Part shown: positions 8,979 to 17,583 of the stretch, piece after piece | Layout: the number at the start of each line of letters is the position of its first letter | How positions within the stretch are numbered: the first letter of the stretch is position 1 | Origin: Paenibacillus sp. CF384 | Lineage (GTDB): Bacteria; Bacillota; Bacilli; Paenibacillales; Paenibacillaceae | Direction: 5' to 3' | Length of the DNA stretch: 64,000 nt | Assembly: GCF_900106745.1 (NCBI RefSeq) | Contig: NZ_FNNV01000001.1 | Location: 124,001-188,000, forward strand | Position numbers and translations under genes: made by a program | Notes under the pieces: model-generated | Told to the model about the DNA's origin: nothing | The model's input: only the letters and a program-made list of their open reading frames with translations | The model's database searches: none

Positions 8979-9007
8979 AATCCGCCATTATGGGCGGATT
9001 TTTTATT
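8979..9007 (+). terminator. Rho-independent terminator of the first catabolic operon
   Basis: An 8-bp stem AATCCGCC / GGCGGATT with a six-base loop, followed by a T run. It lies nine bases after the PIG-L stop. Confidence 0.9.
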
Positions 9008-9096
9008 TAATAGCATTAATTATTCAGTTCTATCGACTCTCTTTTTCTTTAATAGATCTTTAGCAGATCCGACATCATTCCGGTTACTTCCGCTGT

Positions 9097-9125
9097 TTGA
9101 TTGTGGTAAATTAACCAAATACAGT
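9097..9125 (+). promoter_or_regulatory. Possible sigma-A promoter for the serine hydrolase
   Basis: TTGATT and TACAGT are separated by 17 bases, 31 bases before the ATG at 9156. The -10 box is only moderate. Confidence 0.4.
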
Positions 9126-9155
9126 CTGATACTAAAGCGAAGAGAGGGAAATCAA

Positions 9156-10400
9156 ATGAACAAGATTGTTACGGGACAAAGTAACAGCGGCTTCTCGGAA
9201 ACTGGGCTGCGCAGAATGCGCGACGTGCTGGAGCGGCATGTGGAGTCCGGGAAGATTCCAGGACTCGTTGCGCTGATCAGCCGGCATGGAGAGACGCATG
9301 TCGAAGCGATGGGGACGATGCGCCATGACGGTGGCGCACCGATGCGCCGGGACACGATCTTCCGAATGGCTTCGACGTCTAAGCCGGTGACGATCGCGGC
9401 GACGATGGTTCTCCTCGATGAGTGCCGGCTGCGGCTGGATGACTTGGTGGAGCAGTGGCTGCCGGAGCTCGCCGACCGGCAAGTGCTGAAGCGGATCGAC
9501 AGCCCGCTCGATGATACTGTGCCAGCGCGACGTCCGATCACAGTAAGAGACCTCCTGACCTCCACGTTCGGGCTGGGCATGGATATGACGTCGATGGGAA
9601 CACCGATCATGAACGCGATTTTCGAACTGGGGCTTACGCCCAATCTACCAGTGCCTATGCCGGAGCCGGATGAGTGGATGCGGCGACTTGGCACGCTCCC
9701 GCTGATGCACCAGCCCGGAGAGCGCTGGCAGTATCACATCAGCAACGATCTGCTGGGCGTACTCGTCTCCAGAGTCACGGGCCAATCGTTTGAGACTTTT
9801 CTGCGAGAACGTATCTTAGATCCCCTAGGCATGAAAGACACCGGTTTTCACGTACCGGCGGGCAAGATCGACCGGCTGCCAACCCTCTATGCACCAAACC
9901 CGCAGACCGGAGAATTCCTCGTGTGGGACGAGGCCAATGAGGGACGCTATAGCCAGCCACCGGTATTCCAGGGCGGCGGCGGAGGACTTACCTCGACCGC
10001 CGATGACTACCATGCTTACTTCCAGATGCTGTTGAATCAAGGGATGCACGGAACTGAACGGATCCTGTCTCGACCAGCCGTCCAGCTGATGACGACCAAT
10101 CGCTTGACTTCAGAACAACAAACCGCCCGAGATGCCATGGCCAGAAACAATGTCCACATCTCATTCGGTCAAGGGCAGCATGGCAGCTGGGGCTTCGGGA
10201 TGGCGGTACGCACCTACCAAAGCGACTACGCGCCTATTGGCCAGTTCGGCTGGGATGGCGGAAGCGGTACTGCGACGTATGCCGACCCGGCAAACCAGCT
10301 CATCGGAATCCTTCTCACCCAAGTCGGGGCGTCCACTCCGGATTCATCGCGCCTTATCCACGACTTCTGGACCACGGTCTATCAGGCAATCGAAGACTGA
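9156..10400 (+). CDS. Serine hydrolase of the beta-lactamase/transpeptidase-like family (EstB type)
   Basis: 414 residues. Ser73-Thr-Ser-Lys76 in M-A-S-T-S-K-P-V-T is the S-x-x-K catalytic tetrad. W-Q-Y-H-I-S-N-D supplies the Tyr motif (Y-x-S/N). Trp-Asp-Gly-Gly-Ser-Gly-Thr near the end takes the place of the K-T-G or H-x-G box. This pattern fits class C beta-lactamase-like esterases and D-aminopeptidases rather than true resistance enzymes. No signal peptide is seen. ATG at 9156 follows AGAGAGGG by 7 bases; the frame is open further upstream but crosses the previous terminator. It stands alone between two terminators, so it is a single-gene unit. The natural substrate (ester, lactone or short peptide) is unknown. 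Confidence 0.82.
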   Translation: MNKIVTGQSNSGFSETGLRRMRDVLERHVESGKIPGLVALISRHGETHVEAMGTMRHDGGAPMRRDTIFRMASTSKPVTIAATMVLLDECRLRLDDLVEQWLPELADRQVLKRIDSPLDDTVPARRPITVRDLLTSTFGLGMDMTSMGTPIMNAIFELGLTPNLPVPMPEPDEWMRRLGTLPLMHQPGERWQYHISNDLLGVLVSRVTGQSFETFLRERILDPLGMKDTGFHVPAGKIDRLPTLYAPNPQTGEFLVWDEANEGRYSQPPVFQGGGGGLTSTADDYHAYFQMLLNQGMHGTERILSRPAVQLMTTNRLTSEQQTARDAMARNNVHISFGQGQHGSWGFGMAVRTYQSDYAPIGQFGWDGGSGTATYADPANQLIGILLTQVGASTPDSSRLIHDFWTTVYQAIED

Positions 10401-10434
10401 TCTGAGACGTGTCCCATGGAGTGGCGAAATAATG

Positions 10435-10462
10435 AAAGCCGCATACATCGCGGCTTTTTCTT
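10435..10462 (+). terminator. Rho-independent terminator
   Basis: Stem AAAGCCGC / GCGGCTTT with a seven-base loop, running into a T-rich tail, 35 bases after the serine hydrolase stop. Confidence 0.9.
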
Positions 10463-10595
10463 TTTGTTATCAAGTTCTAGTCAAACAGGAAGATTCCTTA
10501 TTCCGATACAGGAAATGGTAATAACTTGAAGAAGTATAAAGGTAGAGGAACAGAAACATGATTATCAATAAGAAGTCGAAAGGGAGTTATTCCAT

Positions 10596-12083
10596 TTGCG
10601 AACACGACTAAAGCTATTATCTCTAGTATTCCTTCTATCCTTTTCTTGCATGCCAACGGTTAAGGCCGAGGCTGTGTCTGAATCTGCGTCTGCGTCCACA
10701 AGCATTCCATATTTCGATTCTAATTCATTAATAAAGAGTGACGGTTCCTACTGGATATGGGGAAGAGACCAGTTAGTTCCCACTCATGTGCAAGGCATTT
10801 CGGATGTTAAATACAGCTATGGTCGTTTTTTTGTGAAGAATGATAATACCGTTTGGTATTGGAAACAAACCATGTTTAATTATAATAGCGCTGATTTAAT
10901 TCAAGTTAAAGAATTGGACGGCGGTTATGCACAAGCAGAGGGTTCTGGTGGAATGGCCATTCGCGATTTAAAAGGCAATGTCTTCTTTGTTCCATGGGTT
11001 GATAATGACATTTTTGGCTACGATTTTCGAATTGTAGAGAAGATAGATGTCGATCATATTACGGATCTTACAAGTTTTGATAAGTCCGCATCCTATATGA
11101 GGAATTGGGTATTTTTGAAGGATAATGGAACGGTGTGGGCGTATAGTGGCTTTAGGCCGCGCCCAGTTGCTGCTGTTAAAGGATTGCATGACATCATAGA
11201 TATTTACCGTAATTATGCGTTAAAGAGTGACGGAACTGTTTGGTATTGGACTGGTGAACCGAATGAATCTGCGGAACAAATCAAAGGTTTAGTCAAAATC
11301 AAGTCAATCTTGCCAGACTTTTTCTCCAGATTGTTTATCGACGAGCAAGCAAGACTTTGGTACGGTGGATCTAATATAAATAGCTCCAATGAGGAACTTA
11401 TCAAACAACAAACGCCAGTAATGATAGCATCCATCAATGATGTGAAAGACGCTGTAACCATTAGGGACTCATTAATCGTGTTGACACAGCGTGGAGATGT
11501 ATACGAAACGCCTATTACCCAGCATAGCATGACGAAAAATCCGAAGTTCAATTTACTTGCAACCCAAGTTGTAAGTATCAAATCGGCTGAAAGTCATTTC
11601 ATCATGCAAAAGAATGACGGTACCTTATGGGGATGGGGAACAAATACCAATGCAGAACTCGGAGCAGGTGACAACCGTTCTGTTGCAAAAACGCCGGTAC
11701 CTGTTGGTTCTCCAATATCGTTAGAGGTTAACGGTGAAGATGTATTATTGACCAGTGGGGTTATCATGCGAAACAACCAATCCTTTATTCCGCTTCGGTC
11801 TCTACTCGTAATGCTAAATGCATCCATCCGTTATGACAGTAACAGCAATATCGTCATTGAAAGCAAGGAAGGAACTTCCCCTCCAATACGGATATCCATC
11901 AACTGGAAATCCGGAGCGATACTCTTGAATGAAAAGCCGACTGTTTCACAAACAAAAGCTTTCCTGCTGAATGGAACATCGTACATACCTCTGAGATTTG
12001 TTAGCGAGCAATTAGGTGCCGATGTTTCATGGAGCAAGACGGAGAACAAACTATCCATCACGTTAAAGGAGCTCCTACCGTGA
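10596..12083 (+). CDS. Secreted protein with RCC1-like repeats and C-terminal copper-amine-oxidase-type stalk domain
   Basis: 495 residues starting at TTG with AAGGGAG about 12 bases upstream. A signal peptide is visible (R-T-R-L-K then a leucine-rich core, cleavage near A-E-A). The middle has irregular repeats ending in D-G-T-V-W-Y-W, D-G-S-Y-W-I-W-G and D-G-T-L-W-G-W-G-T-N, typical of RCC1/BNR-like seven-bladed propellers. The last 110 residues hold the two half-motifs of the copper amine oxidase N-terminal-like domain (N-N-Q-S-F-I-P-L-R-S and G-T-S-Y-I-P-L-R-F-V-S-E), which is common in secreted Paenibacillus proteins and does not imply oxidase activity. Function is probably extracellular or cell-wall associated. 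The next gene is translationally coupled to its stop codon. Confidence 0.75.
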   Translation: MRTRLKLLSLVFLLSFSCMPTVKAEAVSESASASTSIPYFDSNSLIKSDGSYWIWGRDQLVPTHVQGISDVKYSYGRFFVKNDNTVWYWKQTMFNYNSADLIQVKELDGGYAQAEGSGGMAIRDLKGNVFFVPWVDNDIFGYDFRIVEKIDVDHITDLTSFDKSASYMRNWVFLKDNGTVWAYSGFRPRPVAAVKGLHDIIDIYRNYALKSDGTVWYWTGEPNESAEQIKGLVKIKSILPDFFSRLFIDEQARLWYGGSNINSSNEELIKQQTPVMIASINDVKDAVTIRDSLIVLTQRGDVYETPITQHSMTKNPKFNLLATQVVSIKSAESHFIMQKNDGTLWGWGTNTNAELGAGDNRSVAKTPVPVGSPISLEVNGEDVLLTSGVIMRNNQSFIPLRSLLVMLNASIRYDSNSNIVIESKEGTSPPIRISINWKSGAILLNEKPTVSQTKAFLLNGTSYIPLRFVSEQLGADVSWSKTENKLSITLKELLP

Positions 12084-13012
12084 AGATGATATTGACGGCT
12101 TCTCGCCTTATCCTGTCATTGATCATGATTTTCATAATATCCCCTAATTCTTCGGGAGTTTCCGCCCAAGCAGTCGTAAATGGATCTGTTGTCCTGAATG
12201 GTTCAACCATGGAATTGAAGGAGAAACCAATCGTGATTAATGGCAGTGTCATGATTCCATTTCGAACCATTTTTGAAGCGCTTGGCATGACTGTGAGTTG
12301 GGATAACAAGGCAAAAATAGTCGTTGGCAAGAGACATGGTCTTGTTATCCAACTAGGAAACAACAGATTCGGATTTATTAATGGCCACAAATATGAGCTG
12401 ACACAAAGTCCGTTTCTAAGTTCAGCAGGCACATTCTATGTGAATTTACGTTTTATTAGTGAAGCATCCGGTGCCAATGTGAGCTGGGATAATAAGAATA
12501 AAACAGCATTCATTCAAACAGATCCGCGGCTTAATGCACTGACCTTACAGGAGTTCGTTGACTTTGACCTGCTAAGGGCCGACTGGACGAAGAAACAAAT
12601 GGAGGAGCTCGGGCTGACAAAAGAGGAATACGGGGGAGGAGCAACCTATTCGAATGAGATCGTTTCCTATGCCTATAACGATAATTTAATGACTTCGGCT
12701 CCATTCTCAGTAGATATCTACGGATCGCATTCGGGACCAAGAGGTATTCATGTTGGGGAAACGTTCGATGAAGTCATTTCCTTATTCCCGCAGCATTCTG
12801 ACTGGCGTAAGAACGAAGAAGGGGTATTCTACGGTCCAACAAATGCACCTGCCAAACATTATGATATAGGTACTCGCGGGTCGGTGTTCGTTTATGAGAA
12901 TGGAAATCGAGAAATCACATTGTCTATCAATCAAGGGCCTTTTCTAAGGATATTTTTTGAACATGACGTCGTGACGCATTTTACTTTTTTTCTAGTAACG
13001 GCAGCTACGTAA
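12080..13012 (+). CDS. Secreted stalk-domain (copper amine oxidase N-terminal-like) protein
   Basis: About 310 residues. The GTG at 12080 is chosen because AAAGGAG sits eight bases upstream and the GTG shares TG with the TGA stop of the preceding gene, a classic coupling arrangement. An upstream ATG at 12029 in the same frame would lie deep inside that gene and lacks a ribosome site. The N-terminus is a signal peptide (I-L-S-L-I-M-I-F-I-I core, cleavage near V-S-A-Q). Residues about 40-150 are a stalk domain with two copies of I-P-F-R-T-I-F-E-A-L-G and V-N-L-R-F-I-S-E-A-S-G-A-N-V-S-W. The rest is not recognised. Paired with the preceding stalk protein it may form a surface complex; that is inference. 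Confidence 0.75.
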   Translation: MKMILTASRLILSLIMIFIISPNSSGVSAQAVVNGSVVLNGSTMELKEKPIVINGSVMIPFRTIFEALGMTVSWDNKAKIVVGKRHGLVIQLGNNRFGFINGHKYELTQSPFLSSAGTFYVNLRFISEASGANVSWDNKNKTAFIQTDPRLNALTLQEFVDFDLLRADWTKKQMEELGLTKEEYGGGATYSNEIVSYAYNDNLMTSAPFSVDIYGSHSGPRGIHVGETFDEVISLFPQHSDWRKNEEGVFYGPTNAPAKHYDIGTRGSVFVYENGNREITLSINQGPFLRIFFEHDVVTHFTFFLVTAAT

Positions 13013-13041
13013 ATGATGAATGCCAATCGAGTTGAAGCAAG

Positions 13042-13073
13042 ACCATTGCAACCATGCTGCGATGGTTTTTTTG
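13042..13073 (+). terminator. Rho-independent terminator of the stalk-protein pair
   Basis: Stem ACCATTGCA / TGCGATGGT (one G-T pair), seven-base loop, then seven T. Confidence 0.85.
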
Positions 13074-13134
13074 CGTTGCCGGTTGGGAATAAGTTAGGTG
13101 TCTTGCCTCTTTTTTCACTTCTTCACTTATTTAC

Positions 13135-13168
13135 TACTTCTCAAAAAAAGCGGTACTTCTCAAAAAAA
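13135..13168 (+). repeat. 15-bp direct repeat pair
   Basis: TACTTCTCAAAAAAA occurs at 13135-13149 and again at 13154-13168, a 19-base period. Confidence 0.8.
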
Positions 13169-13376
13169 TCGATATATCAAAGACAGAAAACATCCCTCAT
13201 ACTCATCATTAACTGGAATAATTTGAGAAGAATTGGATCGAGGAGCACAGAGCGATCCGAGGAGGGGGAGGTGTTCTAAGAGACTTTTCATGGTGTATTA
13301 GCCCGCTTTCCCATCTAAGACAACAGCGTGCTTGTCCTTGAAGAACTAACTAATTCATGGTGAAAGGTGTGGATTT

Positions 13377-16300
13377 ATGCGTAGGCTTTCAGTTAAATTA
13401 GTTACTTTCATTTGCTTGCTCTCCTTACTAACTAGTTTATTACCTGCTGTTTCTTTCGGCGCGACCCAATCGTTCTTTGCTCCATCTGAGACATCCGGAA
13501 GCATCTCCGTCAAGCTGTATCCAATGGAAAATGTCACCTCGGGTCAAACGAAGCTGGTTACGTTCGGCGTGCCGTTCCCGAGAGGCTCCATAACGCCTGC
13601 GAATGTATCGAAAATTCGCGTGTTGAAAGGCGGCACTGAAATTCCCGCCTTCGTTGAAATGCAAACGCCATGGCGCAGCATAACGAATTCTTCTCTGGAT
13701 GGGGCTTCCGTTCGCATTGCGCGCATTCAGATTCAGAATACGTTTACTTCCGTTTATCCGAATTCGGAGACGATTACGGTGGAATGGGGTCTGAATAACC
13801 GAAGCCAGAACATTCCGACGCTTACGAATCCGAGATCGGCATGGCATCAAGTCACAACGGGCACTTTCGCAGCGGCAGACAACGTTTACGAGCCTGATGT
13901 TTATGCGGTGCTGCCGAAAGACTTCCTTGCCAAAGGCGTGCTGAAAGGAACGCGAATGAACACGTTCGACAGCAGCATTACCGAGACGAGAGATAATCCG
14001 ACCACGATGGATGCAACCGAGCATTGGCCGGGCTACACGGAGATGGAGCATGCGTTCAAGAACAACTTCTACATGCTCGTGAACGAGGATGATCCGGGCG
14101 TTATCGCAGGGGATTCCGGCTCCGGGTATAGGAGCGATTACAAAACCAATTACGATCCATGGCTCTATGACCGCGCGGCAACGATGTACACGCTATACAT
14201 GCGAAGCGGCTCTCTGAAGTCATTGCGAGAGGCAGTGCGGCATACCGACTATTACAAAACAAAAATTTATCCGGCCACAACGACGCCTTCCAGGGCCGTC
14301 GGTCTATTCACGATCAAGAATCCCGATCCAAACGGCTGGCCAGGCGGCAACGGGGCGATGTACAGCTACGACGAGTCGATGGCCTATACGTACTGGCTGA
14401 CCGGTGACAACGATATGCTGACCTACATTCCGCTGATCGTTCAAGCGCATGAGACGAATGACGAGCCGACACGGTGGGATCCGAGCCTCGGGACTTGGAC
14501 CGAACGGCATACGGCTTTCCGGTTGCTCGCCAATCTGATCGCTTACGAAGTAACGGGCAACGCGACCTACAAGACGAATGTGCTCAATCAAACGGCTGAT
14601 TTCATCTGGCATCAGAACGGAGCTGGCGGACTTATTCCGGCAAACCGTGTCGACGGCGGGCTCTATCATTATGGCAGCCAGCATGGCGACGGCGTGCCCG
14701 GCGATTTGATCGGTTCGACCTGGATGAGCGTGCTGACTCAAGATGCCATGGTCCGTGCTTACGCGTTTACGGAAGATACGAACATCGCTAATTTTGTGAA
14801 GCGTATGGGTACCTTCCTGAATAACGCTTCGCGTTCGGATGCTTACCACAGCTTCGATACTTATGTCGGCGCACTTCGTTATCCCGATTATATGGTGAAA
14901 TACGACGGAACAACGGATGCGCTGGACGGCGGACGCGGAAGCGCAAGCGATCCGACCGGCGGTACAACGATCGAGCATGATCTCGAGGTGGGGAACGCGA
15001 TCATGTGGGCCGATTACTTCGGTCAGCTGCTCGGCGGTTCGCCGAATACGACTTGGGAATCGACTGTAACGGACCTCTACAACGGTTACGATATCGGCGT
15101 CAATTTCTGGATTCGTCCAGCCGGTCCAACAGCTGGGAAAACGGCATACCGGATTACGCCAAACCGCAAGTGGGGCTGGGAGTTCCGCACAACCGGCAGC
15201 TTCACGTGGCTGGCGTCCCAACTGCTGTCCGGTTCCAGCCCCGGCGGCGATACGACGGCGCCAACGGTATCGATCACAGCGCCGACAAGCGGTCAAACGG
15301 TATCCGGCACAATCACGTTGTCGGCAAACGCAACGGATAATGTTGGCGTCGCAGGCGTGCAATTCAAGGTCGATGGTACCAATGTCGGTACAGAAGACAC
15401 GTCTTCGCCATATTCGATTTCGTACAGCACGACGGGCTTAGCGGCTGGATCGCATTCGATTACGGCGGTAGCGCGCGATGCTGCGGGCAATACGACGACA
15501 TCGTCCGCTGTGTCCGTGACGATAAGCGCGCCTGCCGATACGACGGCGCCGACGGTGTCGATTACAGCACCGACAAGCGGCCAGACGGTATCCGGCACGA
15601 TTACGGTAACGGCAAACGCCTCGGATAACGTTGGCGTCGCAGGCGTGCAATTCAAAGTCGATGGCACCAATATCGGCACGGAAGACACGTCTTCGCCGTA
15701 TTCGATTTCGTACAACACGACATCGCTTACGAACGGCTCCCATTCGATTACGGCGGTAGCGCGCGATGCTGCAGGTAATACGACGACATCGTCCTCGGTA
15801 CCTGTTACCATATCGAATAGCGCCACGGGAACGGTCACCTTCCAGCAAGGAGTGAACAGTTACACCGGTGCGAAGGATGTGTCGCTCACCTCGCAATACA
15901 GCGGCAACGGCGGCAATATTATCAGCGGCACGTTGAAAGTATTCGATCAAACCAGTCAGACAACGCCGTATGAAATCGATTCGCTGCTGCGCTTCGATAG
16001 TATCTCGATTCCGGCCGGTAAAACGGTCGCATCGGCAAAGCTGACACTCAAGATGAACACTTGGGCGACCGGATTTACGATGGAGGGTCGTTACATGCAG
16101 ACGGATTACGATCCGACCTATTCACTCATCGGATGGCAGAACCGAAAGTCCGGAGCGCAATGGGCGACGGCAGGAGCCAAAGGCAGCGGGACCGACTATG
16201 TAGCAGGCAAATCTTTTACGATCAACAGCTTCACCGCAACCGGCGATCAGGTGATCGATATTACCCTCGATCCGACGATCGTACAGGGCTGGCTAACCAC

Positions 16301-16424
16301 GCCATCCACCAATCAGGGCGTTCTGCTGTATATCGATAATCCAACAAACATCGCGCTGGATATATACTCCGCGGAAGACGCCACGACGGCAAACCGTCCG
16401 AAGCTTTCGATCACATACCAGTAA
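13377..16424 (+). CDS. Large secreted carbohydrate-active protein: alpha/alpha-barrel-like core, two Ig-like domains, DNRLRE domain
   Basis: 1015 residues with a clear signal peptide (cleavage near S-F-G-A, residue 29). Residues about 40-130 contain V-T-F-G-V-P-F-P-R-G-S, a phrase seen in the N-terminal domain of YetA/exo-rhamnogalacturonan-lyase-like proteins. The next 450 residues are Trp/Tyr/His rich with helical hairpins (T-A-F-R-L-L-A-N, G-D-L-I-G-S-T-W-M), as in alpha/alpha-toroid lyases. Two nearly identical Ig-like domains of 96 residues start at residues 625 and 721 (D-T-T-A-P-T-V-S-I-T). The last 190 residues look like a DNRLRE-type carbohydrate-binding domain (S-L-L-R-F-D-S; ending R-P-K-L-S-I-T-Y-Q). 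GAAAGGTG precedes the ATG. A lyase or hydrolase on pectic or other plant polysaccharide is inferred; the catalytic residues are not identified. Confidence 0.7.
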   Translation: MRRLSVKLVTFICLLSLLTSLLPAVSFGATQSFFAPSETSGSISVKLYPMENVTSGQTKLVTFGVPFPRGSITPANVSKIRVLKGGTEIPAFVEMQTPWRSITNSSLDGASVRIARIQIQNTFTSVYPNSETITVEWGLNNRSQNIPTLTNPRSAWHQVTTGTFAAADNVYEPDVYAVLPKDFLAKGVLKGTRMNTFDSSITETRDNPTTMDATEHWPGYTEMEHAFKNNFYMLVNEDDPGVIAGDSGSGYRSDYKTNYDPWLYDRAATMYTLYMRSGSLKSLREAVRHTDYYKTKIYPATTTPSRAVGLFTIKNPDPNGWPGGNGAMYSYDESMAYTYWLTGDNDMLTYIPLIVQAHETNDEPTRWDPSLGTWTERHTAFRLLANLIAYEVTGNATYKTNVLNQTADFIWHQNGAGGLIPANRVDGGLYHYGSQHGDGVPGDLIGSTWMSVLTQDAMVRAYAFTEDTNIANFVKRMGTFLNNASRSDAYHSFDTYVGALRYPDYMVKYDGTTDALDGGRGSASDPTGGTTIEHDLEVGNAIMWADYFGQLLGGSPNTTWESTVTDLYNGYDIGVNFWIRPAGPTAGKTAYRITPNRKWGWEFRTTGSFTWLASQLLSGSSPGGDTTAPTVSITAPTSGQTVSGTITLSANATDNVGVAGVQFKVDGTNVGTEDTSSPYSISYSTTGLAAGSHSITAVARDAAGNTTTSSAVSVTISAPADTTAPTVSITAPTSGQTVSGTITVTANASDNVGVAGVQFKVDGTNIGTEDTSSPYSISYNTTSLTNGSHSITAVARDAAGNTTTSSSVPVTISNSATGTVTFQQGVNSYTGAKDVSLTSQYSGNGGNIISGTLKVFDQTSQTTPYEIDSLLRFDSISIPAGKTVASAKLTLKMNTWATGFTMEGRYMQTDYDPTYSLIGWQNRKSGAQWATAGAKGSGTDYVAGKSFTINSFTATGDQVIDITLDPTIVQGWLTTPSTNQGVLLYIDNPTNIALDIYSAEDATTANRPKLSITYQ
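15249..15824 (+). repeat. Tandem 288-bp repeat coding for two Ig-like domains
   Basis: Two in-frame units with a 288-base period (starts at 15249 and 15537) differ at few positions, including long identical stretches such as the block coding for D-N-V-G-V-A-G-V-Q-F-K-V-D-G-T-N. The high nucleotide identity indicates recent duplication or ongoing homogenisation. Confidence 0.85.
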
Positions 16425-16427
16425 ATA

Positions 16428-16465
16428 ATAAAAGGGCCAAGGAGTAATCTCCTTGGCCCTTTTAT
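16428..16465. terminator. Strong bidirectional terminator between convergent genes
   Basis: A perfect 17-bp inverted repeat (ATAAAAGGGCCAAGGAG and its complement) with a TAAT loop. T runs flank it on both strands, so it serves the secreted protein and the VOC gene. Confidence 0.93.
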
Positions 16466-16470
16466 ATTGC

Positions 16471-16872
16471 TTAGCGTTTCGGCATTTTGCTTTCGTCCAT
16501 GTACAGCAGGTTCCAGCGATGACCGTCCAGATCGGCAAATCCTGCGCCGTACATCCAGCCGTCGATTTCACTCGGCTTGCCAAAGATGCTGCCTCCGGCA
16601 AACTCTACTTTCTGAATACAGGCATCGACTTCTTCTCTACTAGAAGCGCCGAGTGAGAATATGACTTCTGCGCTGCGGGAAGTATCCGCGATTGTGGAGC
16701 CTGTGAATTTCTCAAACGTCGCATCGGGGAACAGCAGTATCGTGGTTTGTCCAATGTCAAGCTTAGCTCTTTCATGACCATAATTCGTCGCCTGATATCC
16801 AATCGCATTGAAAAAGGCAGTTGACTTCTCGACATCTTTGACCGGCAGGTTAATCCAAATCTCCTGTGACAT
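16471..16872 (-). CDS. VOC superfamily (glyoxalase/bleomycin-resistance-like) protein
   Basis: 133 residues with the vicinal-oxygen-chelate layout: W-I-N-L-P-V-K-D-V-E-K-S-T-A-F-F near the N-terminus and F-A-D-L-D-G-H-R-W-N-L near the C-terminus, the latter carrying the usual D-x-D-G-H element. It belongs to the single-domain type that works as a dimer; members include fosfomycin/bleomycin-binding proteins and unknown lyases. There is not enough information to name a substrate. AGGAGG lies about 10 bases before the ATG on the minus strand. The gene is divergent from the VanZ-like gene, and the shared 139-base gap contains a palindrome. A second VOC gene of similar type is found at 43272. Confidence 0.85.
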   Translation of the reverse strand: MSQEIWINLPVKDVEKSTAFFNAIGYQATNYGHERAKLDIGQTTILLFPDATFEKFTGSTIADTSRSAEVIFSLGASSREEVDACIQKVEFAGGSIFGKPSEIDGWMYGAGFADLDGHRWNLLYMDESKMPKR

Positions 16873-16891
16873 GGCTGTGGCCTCCTAGAAT

Positions 16892-16977
16892 ATAGTTCCA
16901 ACTATTTCTACTATACGCTACTTCTCGCACCAGAAGCGAATGATATCTATCCATTATTCGCTCTAACTAGTTATAAT
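16892..16977. promoter_or_regulatory. Palindrome and -10 box between divergent VOC and VanZ-like genes
   Basis: ATAGTTCCAACTAT (16892-16905) is a perfect dyad with a two-base centre. The half-site ATAGTTGG recurs at 16977, just after TATAAT (16972-16977), which is the likely -10 box of the VanZ-like gene. No good -35 was found. This may be an operator for an unlinked regulator. Confidence 0.45.
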
Positions 16978-17011
16978 AGTTGGGGACGATATCATCACAA
17001 AGGGAGCTATT

Positions 17012-17563
17012 ATGAGCGTACGAGTAGGAATAAAGAAAGTTTTATTATATGGCGTCTTCACCGGGTACATCATTCTGTTGATCAAAATATTGTTCTTATC
17101 GAGAGTATCGATCTCAGAGCTGTTTAGCGGACAAAGAAGTGTAGTTCGATCTATCAATCTCATTCCTTTTCATAGTATAAATGAGTTCATATCGGGCAGC
17201 ACGTCTCATATCCAACAGTTCGCTATGGGCAATGTGGTTGGCAATATCCTCATTTTTATTCCCCTTGGTGTCTACTTGGCCTTATTTAAGACCAACAAAC
17301 GAATAATAAACAATGTATTGTTGATATTGATTGTGAGTGTAATGGTTGAAATCATTCAAGGGCTACTTGGGATTGGATCAGCAGATATTGATGATATCTT
17401 TCTCAATGGTTTAGGTGGATGGATGGGTATAGTAGTGTATAAGTCTTGTCTATTCCTACTGCGAGATGAGAAGAAAACGATAACTGTAGTCACAGTGCTA
17501 TCTGCTATCGTCGGAATACCCGTAATCTATTATTTATTATTTATGATCAAAATGAGATTCTAA
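17012..17563 (+). CDS. VanZ-like membrane protein
   Basis: 183 residues with four or five hydrophobic segments: about 12-34, 72-92, 103-123, 125-148 and 155-178. Features of the VanZ-like family are N-L-I-P-F after the first helix and G-N-I-L-I-F-I-P-L-G-V-Y-L, followed by V-E-I-I-Q and D-I-D-D-I-F-L-N-G-L-G-G. VanZ of the vancomycin cluster gives low-level teicoplanin resistance by an unknown mechanism, but most chromosomal homologues have no resistance context. None of the van genes is nearby, so no resistance role is claimed. AAGGGAG precedes the ATG by seven bases, and a terminator follows directly. Confidence 0.88.
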   Translation: MSVRVGIKKVLLYGVFTGYIILLIKILFLSRVSISELFSGQRSVVRSINLIPFHSINEFISGSTSHIQQFAMGNVVGNILIFIPLGVYLALFKTNKRIINNVLLILIVSVMVEIIQGLLGIGSADIDDIFLNGLGGWMGIVVYKSCLFLLRDEKKTITVVTVLSAIVGIPVIYYLLFMIKMRF

Positions 17564-17583
17564 TCAAATTGATCGTCATATGC

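Larger units (their letters stand above)
13013..13376. other. Intergenic region with terminator, short repeats and hairpin
   Basis: A frame of 88 codons starts at 13013 but runs through the terminator at 13042 and A-rich repeats and is not believed. The region holds a 15-base direct repeat (TACTTCTCAAAAAAA at 13135 and 13154) and a hairpin GGATCG / CGATCC (13235-13258) followed immediately by a G-rich GGAGGGGGAGG. No convincing sigma-A promoter was found before the gene at 13377. Confidence 0.6.

Noticed and set aside
13013-13279. 88-codon frame after the stalk-protein gene
   Set aside because: It begins one base after the previous stop, runs through a clear terminator and A-rich direct repeats, and has no ribosome site or family features.
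14304-15362. 352-codon antisense frame in the secreted protein gene
   Set aside because: Lies opposite a strongly supported gene; composition (Arg/Cys/His rich) is that of a shadow frame.
15249-15824. CRISPR-like or mobile repeat
   Set aside because: The repeat units are long, in frame and code for Ig-like domains; there are no short spacers.
15293-15838. Val/Ala-rich 181-codon antisense frame over the Ig repeats
   Set aside because: Its regular look mirrors the tandem repeat on the sense strand.
17012-17563. Glycopeptide-resistance gene
   Set aside because: Only the VanZ-like fold is present; no van ligase, dehydrogenase or regulatory genes are nearby.
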